Of a DNA stretch of 64,000 nucleotides, positions 55,947 to 63,817 are shown in pieces. Where the stretch lies: contig NZ_FZOY01000001.1 in the NCBI RefSeq assembly GCF_900188335.1, positions 372,001 through 436,000 on the forward strand. The letters are read 5' to 3'. The first letter of the stretch is position 1. Each line of letters starts with the position of its first letter. Both the position numbers and the translations under genes were made by a program. Source of the DNA: Tropicimonas sediminicola (GTDB lineage: Bacteria; Pseudomonadota; Alphaproteobacteria; Rhodobacterales; Rhodobacteraceae). The notes under the pieces were generated by a model. The model ran no database searches and had not been told where the DNA came from. It saw only the letters and a list, made by a program, of their open reading frames with translations.

Positions 55947-56129
55947 TCATCCCTCGCCCAGTTTCTTCGCAATCAGCCACGCCAAAGGGAAGCCGAGCAC
56001 AATCCCGGCCAGCACGCAGGCCAGGATCGCCACGCCCGACACAAAGCCCATCACCAGCACCGCCACGATCCCGGTGCCCATGATGACGGTGGAGGTGATC
56101 GCGTGAAGCAACAGCGTCAGGCGGAGCAT
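55947..56129 (-). CDS. 60-residue membrane protein (paralogue 2)
   Basis: MLRLTLLLHAITSTVIMGTG, then IVAVLVMGFVSGVAILACVL and AGIVLGFPLAWLIAKKLGEG. Two hydrophobic helices with the same M-x-R-L, IVA-x-LV, IL and P-x-x-x-L-x-A pattern as the 58-residue protein at 53425-53601. The start is chosen by that match; an upstream in-frame Met is possible. An FNR-type box lies 64-77 bases before the start on the minus strand. Confidence 0.8.
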   Translation of the reverse strand: MLRLTLLLHAITSTVIMGTGIVAVLVMGFVSGVAILACVLAGIVLGFPLAWLIAKKLGEG

Positions 56130-56192
56130 GAGAGGTCCTTTCGCACAGGGGGCGCACGCGGTTCCGGATAGTCGTGGAACCGCTGGCATTCC

Positions 56193-56206
56193 TTGATACC
56201 GATCAA
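56193..56206 (-). promoter_or_regulatory. FNR-type box before the 60-residue membrane protein gene
   Basis: TTGATACCGATCAA is a perfect consensus box. Read on the minus strand, a class II start falls at 56158 and the -10 slot at 56165-56170 reads TATCCG. The box is also 135 bases before the 86-residue protein gene on the plus strand, with no fitting -10 in that direction. Confidence 0.75.
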
Positions 56207-56340
56207 GGCCGGGCAGGTCCTTGGACGTGCCCGGCCTTTTCCATGCGTTTTGCCTCTACGTCAGCCCGGTGTCGCGCTGTCGCACGCTCTTGAGGCGGGC
56301 GCGCGGCCATGCCTAGATATCGGGCAAGGAGGAGCGAGCA

Positions 56341-56601
56341 ATGACACTCAACGCGATCGCGCATCAGGCGCTGGAAGAGATCAAGGCGATCGAGGGCACG
56401 GGCGTTACCGAAGGCCACGAAGCCGAGATCCTGGCCGCCATCGACAAGGCCATGCACGCGGCCATGGAGGTCTGCTGCAAGGAGAACGCCGCCGTGGTCG
56501 AACAGCACCTGACCCATGCCACGGGCGTCGCCGAACAGATCAACGAGGAGACGGATCGGCGCCGGACCCTGCTGGTCGCAAACCTGTCCGCCCTGCGCTG
56601 A
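56341..56601 (+). CDS. Small helical protein, unknown
   Basis: An 86-residue soluble protein predicted to be nearly all helix: MTLNAIAHQALEEIKAIEG, GHEAEILAAIDKAMHAAME, VCCKENAAVVEQHLTHATGV and EETDRRRTLLVANLSALR. A CC pair is present. A GGAGGAGCG ribosome site precedes the ATG. No family recognised. Confidence 0.7.
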   Translation: MTLNAIAHQALEEIKAIEGTGVTEGHEAEILAAIDKAMHAAMEVCCKENAAVVEQHLTHATGVAEQINEETDRRRTLLVANLSALR

Positions 56602-56637
56602 TCTCCCTTTTCGAAGCCTGATCCCGGTCTGCGCCGG

Positions 56638-57726
56638 TCAGGCCGGGAACAGGATCACGTTGCGGCGGGCGCCGCCGGTGCGGGTGTCGGCGATGGCCTC
56701 GTTGATCTGCGCCAGGGACCAGCGGCCGGAGACCAGCTCGTCGAGCTTCAGCCGGCCCTGCTGGTAGAGGTCGATCATCCAGGGGATGTCGCGCGCGAGC
56801 ACCGTGTCGCCCATCTTGGAGCCGATGATGCCCTGTCCGAGCGCGGCGAGGATCACCGGCTCGTAGGAACTCATCTGCCCCGAATGCGGCATCCCCACGA
56901 GCACGGCACGGCCGCGCCGCCCGAGGTGGCGCAGGGCGCTCTCGTAGGCGGCGATGGCCCCGGTGCAGACCAGCACGGCATCGGCGCCGCGATGGGCGAT
57001 CCGGCGGAGTGCGGCGGCCGCATCGGGATCGCTGGCGAGAATGCCGTCGGTCGCGCCGAAGTCCCGGGCGGCGGCGAGTTTCTCCTCCGACATGTCGATG
57101 GCGATGACCCGCGCGGCACCGGCGATCCGCGCACCCTGGATCGCGTTGAGCCCGACCCCGCCGGCCCCGATCACCACGGCCGTCTGGCCCGGACGAAGCC
57201 CCGCGGTGTTGATCGCCGCGCCGACGCCGGTGATCACCCCGCAGGCGAGCAGGCAGGCGCTCTCGGCGGGGATCTCGTCGGGGATCGGCACGAGCTGGCT
57301 GTGGTGGACAGTGACCGCCTCGGCAAAGGCGCCGCAGTTCATCGCGTTCAACACGTGGCCGTCATCGGCGTCGCGGAGCGGGCCGGCAGCCGGGTCTGTT
57401 GCGGTCTCGCAATGGGCCGGGTGGCCGGTGGCGCAGCTCGGGCAATGGTGGCAGGCGCGGATCAGCGTCACCAGCACCCGGTCGCCCACATGCAGCCCGT
57501 GCACCTCCGCCCCGATCGCGGTAACGCGCCCGACGCCCTCGTGGCCATAGACCGCCGGCAACTGCCCCTGCCAGCCACCGTCGATGAAGGAGATATCGGA
57601 ATGGCAGACCGCGACCGCCTCCATGCGCACCTGCGCCTCGGCGGGGCCGGGGGCGGCGAGGGTGAGCGTCTCGATCTCGAGTGGGGTGCCGAAGGCGCGG
57701 CAGACGGCAGCTTGGATCCGGGTCAT
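56638..57726 (-). CDS. Zinc-dependent alcohol dehydrogenase family protein
   Basis: A 362-residue medium-chain dehydrogenase. The catalytic zinc set is AVAVCHSDISF and YGHEGVGRVTAIGAEV. The structural zinc loop is ACHHCPSCATGHPAHCETAT. The Rossmann segment is AVVIGAGGVGLNAIQGARIA, then VIAIDMSEEKLAAA with an acidic residue favouring NAD. Class III / mycothiol-type alcohol dehydrogenases look alike. It is the last gene of a minus-strand set, 31 bases after the MFS gene. Confidence 0.9.
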   Translation of the reverse strand: MTRIQAAVCRAFGTPLEIETLTLAAPGPAEAQVRMEAVAVCHSDISFIDGGWQGQLPAVYGHEGVGRVTAIGAEVHGLHVGDRVLVTLIRACHHCPSCATGHPAHCETATDPAAGPLRDADDGHVLNAMNCGAFAEAVTVHHSQLVPIPDEIPAESACLLACGVITGVGAAINTAGLRPGQTAVVIGAGGVGLNAIQGARIAGAARVIAIDMSEEKLAAARDFGATDGILASDPDAAAALRRIAHRGADAVLVCTGAIAAYESALRHLGRRGRAVLVGMPHSGQMSSYEPVILAALGQGIIGSKMGDTVLARDIPWMIDLYQQGRLKLDELVSGRWSLAQINEAIADTRTGGARRNVILFPA

Positions 57727-57757
57727 GGGTGGCTCCGCAAGGTGTTTCGCGGCAGCT

Positions 57758-59008
57758 TCAGCGAGGAACCCGCGCCCGTTCTTGTGCTCCGGCGACATAG
57801 ATCAGCACACAGACGACCATCAACGCTGCGGCAAGCAGGAAGGCGGCGCCGGGATGGTGGAAGCCGGCGTTCTCACGGGTGGTGAAGTAGAACACCTGCG
57901 TCATGAGCAGCGGCGCGAGAAGGGTGGCGAGCGAGATGGTCGAGGTGATCACGCCCTGCAGCTCTCCCTGCGCGTCCTCGCCGACTTCGCGCGACATTCG
58001 CCCCTGCAGCGCCGGTACCGCAACCGAGCCGATGGCCGAAACCGGCGTCAGGATCATCGCCACCGTGCCGGAGGTGATGAAGCCGAGCGTGGTCAGCAGC
58101 ACGACCTCGAAGCTCAGGCCGAACAGGATCGTCCCGTGCTCGCCGAGGGTCTTCAGGATCGGTCGGATCAACCCGGCCTGCACGATGGTGTATCCGATGC
58201 CGAAGGCGCCGAGCGAGACGCCGACCAGCGCCGTGTCCCAGCCGAAGCGGACCGGGGTGAAATAGGCCCAGATCGCCGGGTAGACGTAGAGCGCGAACTC
58301 GTAGATGGCGAGCACCGCCAGCAGGCGACCGACGCCGGGCAGGCGGCTGATGTGGCCGATCGCGCCGAACGGATTGGCGCGCCTCCAGGTGAAGCGGCGG
58401 CGCATGCGGTCGGTCACGGTTTCCGGCAGCACGAAGATCCCGAGCACGAGGTTGAGCAGCGCCAGAGCCGCCGCGGCGAAGAACGGCGCCCTCGGCCCAA
58501 AGGTGCCAAGCATCCCGCCGATCAGCGGCCCGAGCACGAAGCCCACGCCATAGGCGGCATGGGTCAGGGCGAAGCGGGCGGATTTCTCGTCCGGGCGGGA
58601 GATGTCGGCGACGAAGGCCATGGCGGTGGCATGGGTGGCCGCGAGGATGCCGCCAACGACGCGCGCGGCGAGCAGCACCCAGATCGAATGGGTGAAGGCC
58701 ATCAGAAGGTAGTCGAGCACCATGACGGCCAGGGAGATCAGCAGCACCGGACGGCGTCCCCAGGCATCGGAAAGCGAGCCGAGCACGGGGCCGAAGAGGA
58801 ACTGCATGGCGGCAAAGGCGGTGGCGAGGATCCCGCCCCAGACCGCCGCCTGCGCGAGCGAGCCGCCGTTCACCTCGCGGATCAGCTCCGGCATGACCGG
58901 CAGGATCAGCCCGATCCCCATGGCGTCGATCACCAGCGTCATCAGGACGAAGGTGAGCGGAAGCCGGTGGCGTCCGGACGCTGGGAGGGGCTCGGCTGTC
59001 TCGGTCAT
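57758..59008 (-). CDS. MFS transporter, TetA-like (12-TM)
   Basis: A 416-residue carrier with 12 hydrophobic helices. The cytoplasmic loop 2-3 has GSLSDAWGRRPVLLIS, the MFS signature, and the second half repeats a related turn. It resembles the tetracycline efflux branch of the DHA1 group, but chromosomal members carry diverse small molecules and the location between catabolic genes suggests a metabolite. Confidence in the substrate is low. Confidence 0.88.
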   Translation of the reverse strand: MTETAEPLPASGRHRLPLTFVLMTLVIDAMGIGLILPVMPELIREVNGGSLAQAAVWGGILATAFAAMQFLFGPVLGSLSDAWGRRPVLLISLAVMVLDYLLMAFTHSIWVLLAARVVGGILAATHATAMAFVADISRPDEKSARFALTHAAYGVGFVLGPLIGGMLGTFGPRAPFFAAAALALLNLVLGIFVLPETVTDRMRRRFTWRRANPFGAIGHISRLPGVGRLLAVLAIYEFALYVYPAIWAYFTPVRFGWDTALVGVSLGAFGIGYTIVQAGLIRPILKTLGEHGTILFGLSFEVVLLTTLGFITSGTVAMILTPVSAIGSVAVPALQGRMSREVGEDAQGELQGVITSTISLATLLAPLLMTQVFYFTTRENAGFHHPGAAFLLAAALMVVCVLIYVAGAQERARVPR

Positions 59009-59061
59009 CTGGACCTGCTGTTGGCGGCCAGCCTGGCGCGCTGGCCCCGGGAGGGCGCCGG

Positions 59062-59847
59062 TCAGTGGCCGATGGCGGTGAGGAACTCCGTCAGGCGGCC
59101 GGCATATTCGTCCGGCGCCTCGACGCAGGGGATGTGCCCGGCGTTGCGGATCAGCTGGAACTCCGAGCCTTTCACCAGCTCGGCGGTCTCGCGCACCAGA
59201 TCCGGCGGCGTGGAGCCGTCATGGGAGCAGGCGATGGCGAGCGTCGGCAGGCCGAGCCCGGAGGTCGGGGTGTAGAAATCGGTGCCCGCGATGGCGTGGC
59301 AGGTGCCGATATAGCCCTCGAGCGGCGAGCGGGTGACCATGTTACGCCAGCCGGCCAATTCGGCGGTGGCGCGGAAGGCGGGGGTGAACCACTTTTCCAT
59401 GATGCCGTCGGCGAGGCTCTCGATGCCGCCCGAGCGGACCGCGGCAATGCGGTCGTCCCAGGTCTGCTTGGTGCCGATCTTGGCGGCGGTGTTCGAGAGC
59501 ACCATCGCCCGCACCTGGTCCAGCCGCTTCACGGCGAGCCCTTGCGCCACCATGCCGCCGACCGAGAGGCCGACGAAGACCGCGTCGCGAACCTCGAGCA
59601 GGTCCAGCAGCCGCTCGGCGTCGCGCACAAGCGCGCCCATCGCATAGGGCGCGGGCGGGCAGTCGGACAGGCCATGGCCGCGCATGTCGTAGCGGATGAT
59701 CCGGTAGGTCTGCGGCAGGCGGGCGACCACCTTGTCCCAGACCCTCAGGTCGGTGCCGAGCGAATTGGCAAAGACGATCGCCGGGCCGTCCGCCGTGCCG
59801 TCCTCGCGCCAGTGAAGCTTGATGTCGCCGAGATCTGCGATCTGCAT
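59062..59847 (-). CDS. Alpha/beta hydrolase, 3-oxoadipate enol-lactonase-like
   Basis: A 261-residue hydrolase. IVFANSLGTDLRVWDKVVAR and YDMRGHGLSDCPPAPYAMG are typical of PcaD enol-lactonases; the nucleophile is in FVGLSVGGMVAQGLAV and the histidine in RNAGHIPCVEAP. PcaD opens 3-oxoadipate enol-lactone in protocatechuate degradation, but none of the other pca genes is here, so a related lactone or ester is possible. Same strand as its neighbours, 22 bases after the dehydratase gene. Confidence 0.85.
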   Translation of the reverse strand: MQIADLGDIKLHWREDGTADGPAIVFANSLGTDLRVWDKVVARLPQTYRIIRYDMRGHGLSDCPPAPYAMGALVRDAERLLDLLEVRDAVFVGLSVGGMVAQGLAVKRLDQVRAMVLSNTAAKIGTKQTWDDRIAAVRSGGIESLADGIMEKWFTPAFRATAELAGWRNMVTRSPLEGYIGTCHAIAGTDFYTPTSGLGLPTLAIACSHDGSTPPDLVRETAELVKGSEFQLIRNAGHIPCVEAPDEYAGRLTEFLTAIGH

Positions 59848-59869
59848 CTGGTGGTCTCCGTTGGGCTGG

Positions 59870-60841
59870 TCAGGCGTCGCCGTAGCGTTCGAGGGCGGTG
59901 CGGAACAGCTCCGCGTCGACATTGCCGCCCGAAGCGGTGCAGATCACCGGGCCGTCGTCGAGGTCGTCGCTCCGGAACAGCGCCGCCGCAAGCGCCACCG
60001 CGCCGCCCGGCTCGATCACGATCTTGAGCCGCAGGAAGGCGAGCACCATGGCCCGCAGGCATTCCTCGTCGCTCACCACGAGGCCGGGACCGCAGAGCCG
60101 CTTCATGATCGGGAAGGTGAGCCTCCCCGGCGAGGGCGTGACGATCGCGTCGCAGATCGAGCCGGTCATCGCCGGGTTGGTCTCGATCTGGCCCGAGGCG
60201 AGCGAGCGGGCGGTGTCGTCGAAGCCCTCGGGCTCGACCGTGCGCACCTTCATCCGCGGCGCCCGGGCTTCCAGCGCCAGCGCGATCCCCGAGGTCAGCC
60301 CGCCGCCGCCGCAGCAGGTCAGCACGGTCGCCTTGTCGATCCCCAGGTCAGCCGCCTGGCCGGCGATCTCCAGCCCGCAGGTGCCTTGCCCCGCGATCAC
60401 GCGCGGGTCGTCGAAGGGGCGGATCAGGGCCAGCCCGCGTTCGGCGGCCAGCGCCTCGCCGAGCGCGTCGCGGTCTTCCGTGGCGCGGTCGTAGGTGACG
60501 ACCTCGGCGCCGAGCGCGGCGGTGTTCTCGCGTTTCAGGCGGGGCGCGTCGGCAGGCATCACGATCACCGCCGGCAGCCCGCGCAGCCGCGCCGCCATCG
60601 CCACGCCCTGGGCATGGTTGCCGGAGGAGAAGGCGAGCACGCCGCTGGTGTCTTCGGGCAGCGTCGAGACCGCCGACCAGGCGCCGCGAAACTTGAAGCT
60701 GCCGGTGTGCTGCAGGCATTCCGCCTTCACCAGAACCTGTCTGCCCGCGATCTCGTCGAGGAAGGGCGACCCGAGCAGCGGCGTGCGCCGCGCCCGACCT
60801 TCCAGGCGCTGCGCGGCAGCTTCGATTTCACCGATGTTCAT
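59870..60841 (-). CDS. PLP-dependent serine/threonine dehydratase-like enzyme
   Basis: A 323-residue fold type II PLP enzyme. The PLP lysine is in LQHTGSFKFRGAWSAV, the phosphate cup is TCCGGGGLTSGIALALEA, and the substrate loop is AFSSGNHAQGVAMAARL. It matches biosynthetic-type threonine dehydratases without the regulatory ACT domain, including hydroxyectoine-pathway EutB and serine/threonine racemase-dehydratase forms. The substrate is uncertain. Its start overlaps the stop of the hydrolase upstream by four bases. Confidence 0.88.
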   Translation of the reverse strand: MNIGEIEAAAQRLEGRARRTPLLGSPFLDEIAGRQVLVKAECLQHTGSFKFRGAWSAVSTLPEDTSGVLAFSSGNHAQGVAMAARLRGLPAVIVMPADAPRLKRENTAALGAEVVTYDRATEDRDALGEALAAERGLALIRPFDDPRVIAGQGTCGLEIAGQAADLGIDKATVLTCCGGGGLTSGIALALEARAPRMKVRTVEPEGFDDTARSLASGQIETNPAMTGSICDAIVTPSPGRLTFPIMKRLCGPGLVVSDEECLRAMVLAFLRLKIVIEPGGAVALAAALFRSDDLDDGPVICTASGGNVDAELFRTALERYGDA

Positions 60842-61674
60842 GTGGCACGCTCCAGGTAGGTTTCGATCGCCGATACCGCTTCGGGCTCGTCGAGGAAGGG
60901 CACGTGGCCGCGGTCCGGGACATCGGCAAAGATCATGTCGGGCTGTCGGCGGACCATCTCGTCCGCGGTCTCGCGCGACAGCAGGTTCGAGTTGGCGCCG
61001 CGGATCAACGCGGTGGGCAGGGGTTGCAACGCGTCGAAGAGGGGCCAGAGGTCGGGCATGTCGCCGGTGGCGGAGTGCTCGAGCACCGCCTGGCGCAGCG
61101 CCGCATCGTAGCGCAGGTCGAGCCCGTCGGGGGCCTCGGTCCAGACGCGACGGGCAAAGTCCCGCCACTGCGAGCGGGAGGCGTTCCGGAACTGGGTTGC
61201 CATGATCTCGGGCAGCTTGTCCGCCGCCTCATCGTAGTCGCGAAAGCCGGGCCGGAAGCCGAGATAGCCCATGATCTGGGACATGCCGTCCGGCTCGATC
61301 ACCGGGCCGATGTCATTGAGCACCACGCCGGTCAGCCGGTCAGGGTGACCGACCGCCAGCCCCATCGCGATCAGCCCGCCGCGGGAGGTGCCAAGGATGC
61401 TCGCCTTGTCGAGGCCGAGGTGATCGAGCAGCGCAACCGCGTCCTGCGCCTCGCGGACGAGGTTGTAATTGGTGAAATCCGGATCGTGGTCCGAGAGGCC
61501 GCGGCCGCGGCTGTCGAGCCGGATGATGCGGGCGCGGTCTGCGAAACGCTCCACCACCGGCTCGAAATCCGCCATGTTCCGCGTGAGCCCGGCGAGGCAC
61601 AGGAGCGGATGGCCGCTGCCTTGGTCGTCATAGGCGAGCCGCAGGCCGTCGTCGGTCTGGAAGTACTCCGTCAT
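60838..61674 (-). CDS. Alpha/beta hydrolase
   Basis: A 278-residue hydrolase. It has LLCLAGLTRNMADFEPVVER, RLDSRGRGLSDHDPDFTNYN, the nucleophile elbow ILGTSRGGLIAMGLAV and the histidine in VPDRGHVPFLDEPE. The elbow GTSRGG departs from G-x-S-x-G only in the flanking residues. Substrate unknown. It overlaps its neighbours at both ends by four bases, which shows it is translated in one operon. Confidence 0.9.
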   Translation of the reverse strand: MTEYFQTDDGLRLAYDDQGSGHPLLCLAGLTRNMADFEPVVERFADRARIIRLDSRGRGLSDHDPDFTNYNLVREAQDAVALLDHLGLDKASILGTSRGGLIAMGLAVGHPDRLTGVVLNDIGPVIEPDGMSQIMGYLGFRPGFRDYDEAADKLPEIMATQFRNASRSQWRDFARRVWTEAPDGLDLRYDAALRQAVLEHSATGDMPDLWPLFDALQPLPTALIRGANSNLLSRETADEMVRRQPDMIFADVPDRGHVPFLDEPEAVSAIETYLERAT

Positions 61675-62360
61675 GTGCCGGTCGCCAGGTCGGGGATCGG
61701 GGTGAGGTCCGCGAGCACGTGCTGCGGCGTCCAGGGCAGGCGCTCCATCGGCAGCCCCATGCGGTTCACCCAGGCCGTGGTGAAGCCGTATCCCGACGCG
61801 CCGGCGGCGTCCCAGCCGTTCGAGGAGACGAAGAGCACCTCTGCCCGGTCGCCGGGGAAATGCTTGCCCACGAGGTCATAGACCCGCGCGTCGGGTTTGA
61901 AGACCCCGACCTCCTCGACCGAAAGCACCGCGTCCAGGCTGTCACCGATGCCGGCCGAGTTCACCGCGTCGGCCAGCATCCCGGGCGCGCCGTTCGACAG
62001 GATCGCCGTCTGCATCCCGGCCTCGCGCAGCCGCGCCAGCATCTCCGGCACCTCGGGATAGGCGTCGAGTTCGCGGTAGAGCGCCAGCAGCCGGTCGCGC
62101 AGCGCCGCGTTGCCGAGCAGGCCGGTCGCCTCGAGCGCGTAGTCGAGCGAATCGCAGGTCACCTGCCAGAAATCCGTGTGCGCCCCCGTGATCGCTCGGT
62201 GCCAGGTGTATTGCACCTGCTTGTCGCGCCAGATCGCGGCCAGCGACTGCCAGTGCTCCGCGAGTGCGGCGCCCCCGGGCTCGGCCGCGGCGCGGCGGGC
62301 GGCGGCTGCAACGTCGAAAAGCGTGCCGTAGGCGTCGAATACAGCGATGCGAATGGTCAT
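61671..62360 (-). CDS. Haloacid dehalogenase type II-like HAD hydrolase
   Basis: A 229-residue HAD-superfamily enzyme: motif I FDAYGTLFDVAAAARRAAAE with the nucleophile aspartate, motif II ILSNGAPGMLADAVNSAG, motif III lysine in GVFKPDARVYDLV, motif IV FVSSNGWDAAGASGYG. The FDAYGTLFDV and SSNGWD elements are characteristic of L-2-haloacid dehalogenases, which release halide by an ester intermediate. A phosphatase role is less likely. First gene of the operon running to the alcohol dehydrogenase. Confidence 0.88.
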   Translation of the reverse strand: MTIRIAVFDAYGTLFDVAAAARRAAAEPGGAALAEHWQSLAAIWRDKQVQYTWHRAITGAHTDFWQVTCDSLDYALEATGLLGNAALRDRLLALYRELDAYPEVPEMLARLREAGMQTAILSNGAPGMLADAVNSAGIGDSLDAVLSVEEVGVFKPDARVYDLVGKHFPGDRAEVLFVSSNGWDAAGASGYGFTTAWVNRMGLPMERLPWTPQHVLADLTPIPDLATGT

Positions 62361-62527
62361 GGAGGGCCTCCTACGGCGGCGACACTGGCATAACGACCGG
62401 CGGATGGAAATGGCCGATCCGGATGCCGCCCTGCGCCCCGGCGTCCAATGTCCCGACGCGGGCCGACGCGGTATCATGGGGCGCGCGAAGAGGGAGGTTG
62501 GAGCGACATTCAGGGAGGAATATCGGC

Positions 62528-62983
62528 ATGAGCCTGAATCATGGAGCGATCTGGTGGAGCGAGTTGATGACCCGCGACCTGCCGGGCTCGGTGAAATACT
62601 ACGCGGACGTCTGCGGCTGGAGTTTCGAGGAACTGCCGGCGGGCGAGGAGGACTACCGTGTCGCGGTCGCGCATGGGCGTCCGGTGGCCGGGATCCGGGA
62701 CGTGACCGGGCTCGAGGAGTTCGAAGGCGCCGACCCGCACTGGTTCACCTATATCGCGGTGGATGACGTCGACGCGGCGCTTGAGCGCACGCGCTTTGCC
62801 GGCGGGCGTGTGGTTCAAGCGCCGATGGACGTGGCGGGCGTCGGGCGCATCGCGCTGGTGAGCGACGCGGGCGGGGCGCCGCTGGGGCTTCTGACGCCGG
62901 TCTTCCCGACCGACGATCTCGTCGCGGAGGACAGGCGCCACGTGACCGAGGCGGAGCTGGACGAGGACAATTTCCCGGTCTGA
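62528..62983 (+). CDS. VOC family protein (glyoxalase-like)
   Basis: A 151-residue protein. MSLNHGAIWWSELMTRDLPG and VKYYADVCGWSFEELPA are typical of glyoxalase-like proteins of the VOC superfamily; HWFTYIAVDDVDAALERTRF and VQAPMDVAGVGRIALVSDAG complete the fold. The metal-binding residues look incomplete. Gene is divergent from the HAD operon, and converges with fabI. Confidence 0.82.
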   Translation: MSLNHGAIWWSELMTRDLPGSVKYYADVCGWSFEELPAGEEDYRVAVAHGRPVAGIRDVTGLEEFEGADPHWFTYIAVDDVDAALERTRFAGGRVVQAPMDVAGVGRIALVSDAGGAPLGLLTPVFPTDDLVAEDRRHVTEAELDEDNFPV

Positions 62984-63022
62984 TTTCGGATTGGTGCGAC
63001 GCGCCGCTCGTGGCGCGTCGGC

Positions 63023-63811
63023 TCAGATGTTTTCCGGCTGCGGCATGCCGAGGACGTGGTAGCCGCCGTCGACGTGGATGATCTCGCCGGTGGTGCAGGC
63101 GCCGGCCTCGGAGGCGAGGTATACGGCAGTGCCGCCGACGGCGTCGAGCGTCGCGTTGGCCCGCAGCGGCGCGTTGGCCTCGGTCAGGCGGAAGGTCTTG
63201 CGCGCCCCGCTGATCGCGGCGCCGGCGAGCGTCTTCATCGGGCCCGGCGAGATCGCGTTGACGCGAATGCCGTCGGGGCCGAGATCGTTGGCGAGGTAGC
63301 GCACGGTGGATTCCAGCGCCGCCTTGGCCACGCCCATGACGTTGTAATACGGCGTCACGCGGTTGGAGCCCTGGTAGGTCAGCGTCAGGATCGTGCCGCC
63401 GCCCTGCATCAGCGGCGCCGCGCGGCGCGCGACGTCGATCAGCGAATAGCAGGAGATGGTCAGCGAGGTGCGGAAGTTCTCCCGCGTGGTGTTGATGAAC
63501 CGGCCGCCGAGTTCGTTCTTGTCGGAATAGGCGATGGCATGGACCACGAAGTCCAGCTTGCCCCATTGCTCCTTGAGCAGGTTGAAGCCGGCGTCGAGCG
63601 ACTCGTCGTCGGTCACGTCGATGTCGACAAGGATGTCTGAGCCGAGGCTCTCGGCCAGCGGCTCCACCCGCTTGCCGAAGGCCTCGCCCTGGTAGGAGAA
63701 GGCCAGCTCGGCGCCCGCGCCTGCCATTGCCTTGGCGATGCCCCAGGCGATGGAGCGATCGTTCGCCACGCCCATGATCAGGCCGCGCTTGCCGGTCATC
63801 AGTTCAGCCAT
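63023..63811 (-). CDS. fabI: Enoyl-[acyl-carrier-protein] reductase (NADH)
   Basis: A 262-residue short-chain reductase of fatty acid synthesis. GVANDRSIAWGIAKAMAGAG binds NAD, and YNVMGVAKAALESTVRYLAN holds the Tyr-x6-Lys pair; GPDGIRVNAISPGPMKTLAG follows. It reduces the enoyl-ACP double bond and is the triclosan target family. The start lies six bases after the fabB stop, so it is cotranscribed with fabB (fabA is the expected first gene outside the window). Confidence 0.96.
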   Translation of the reverse strand: MAELMTGKRGLIMGVANDRSIAWGIAKAMAGAGAELAFSYQGEAFGKRVEPLAESLGSDILVDIDVTDDESLDAGFNLLKEQWGKLDFVVHAIAYSDKNELGGRFINTTRENFRTSLTISCYSLIDVARRAAPLMQGGGTILTLTYQGSNRVTPYYNVMGVAKAALESTVRYLANDLGPDGIRVNAISPGPMKTLAGAAISGARKTFRLTEANAPLRANATLDAVGGTAVYLASEAGACTTGEIIHVDGGYHVLGMPQPENI

Positions 63812-63817
63812 CTGGTG

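Noticed and set aside
57758-59008. A true tetracycline resistance determinant
   Set aside because: The MFS protein is only generally TetA-like, has no TetR-type regulator beside it, and sits in a metabolic operon.
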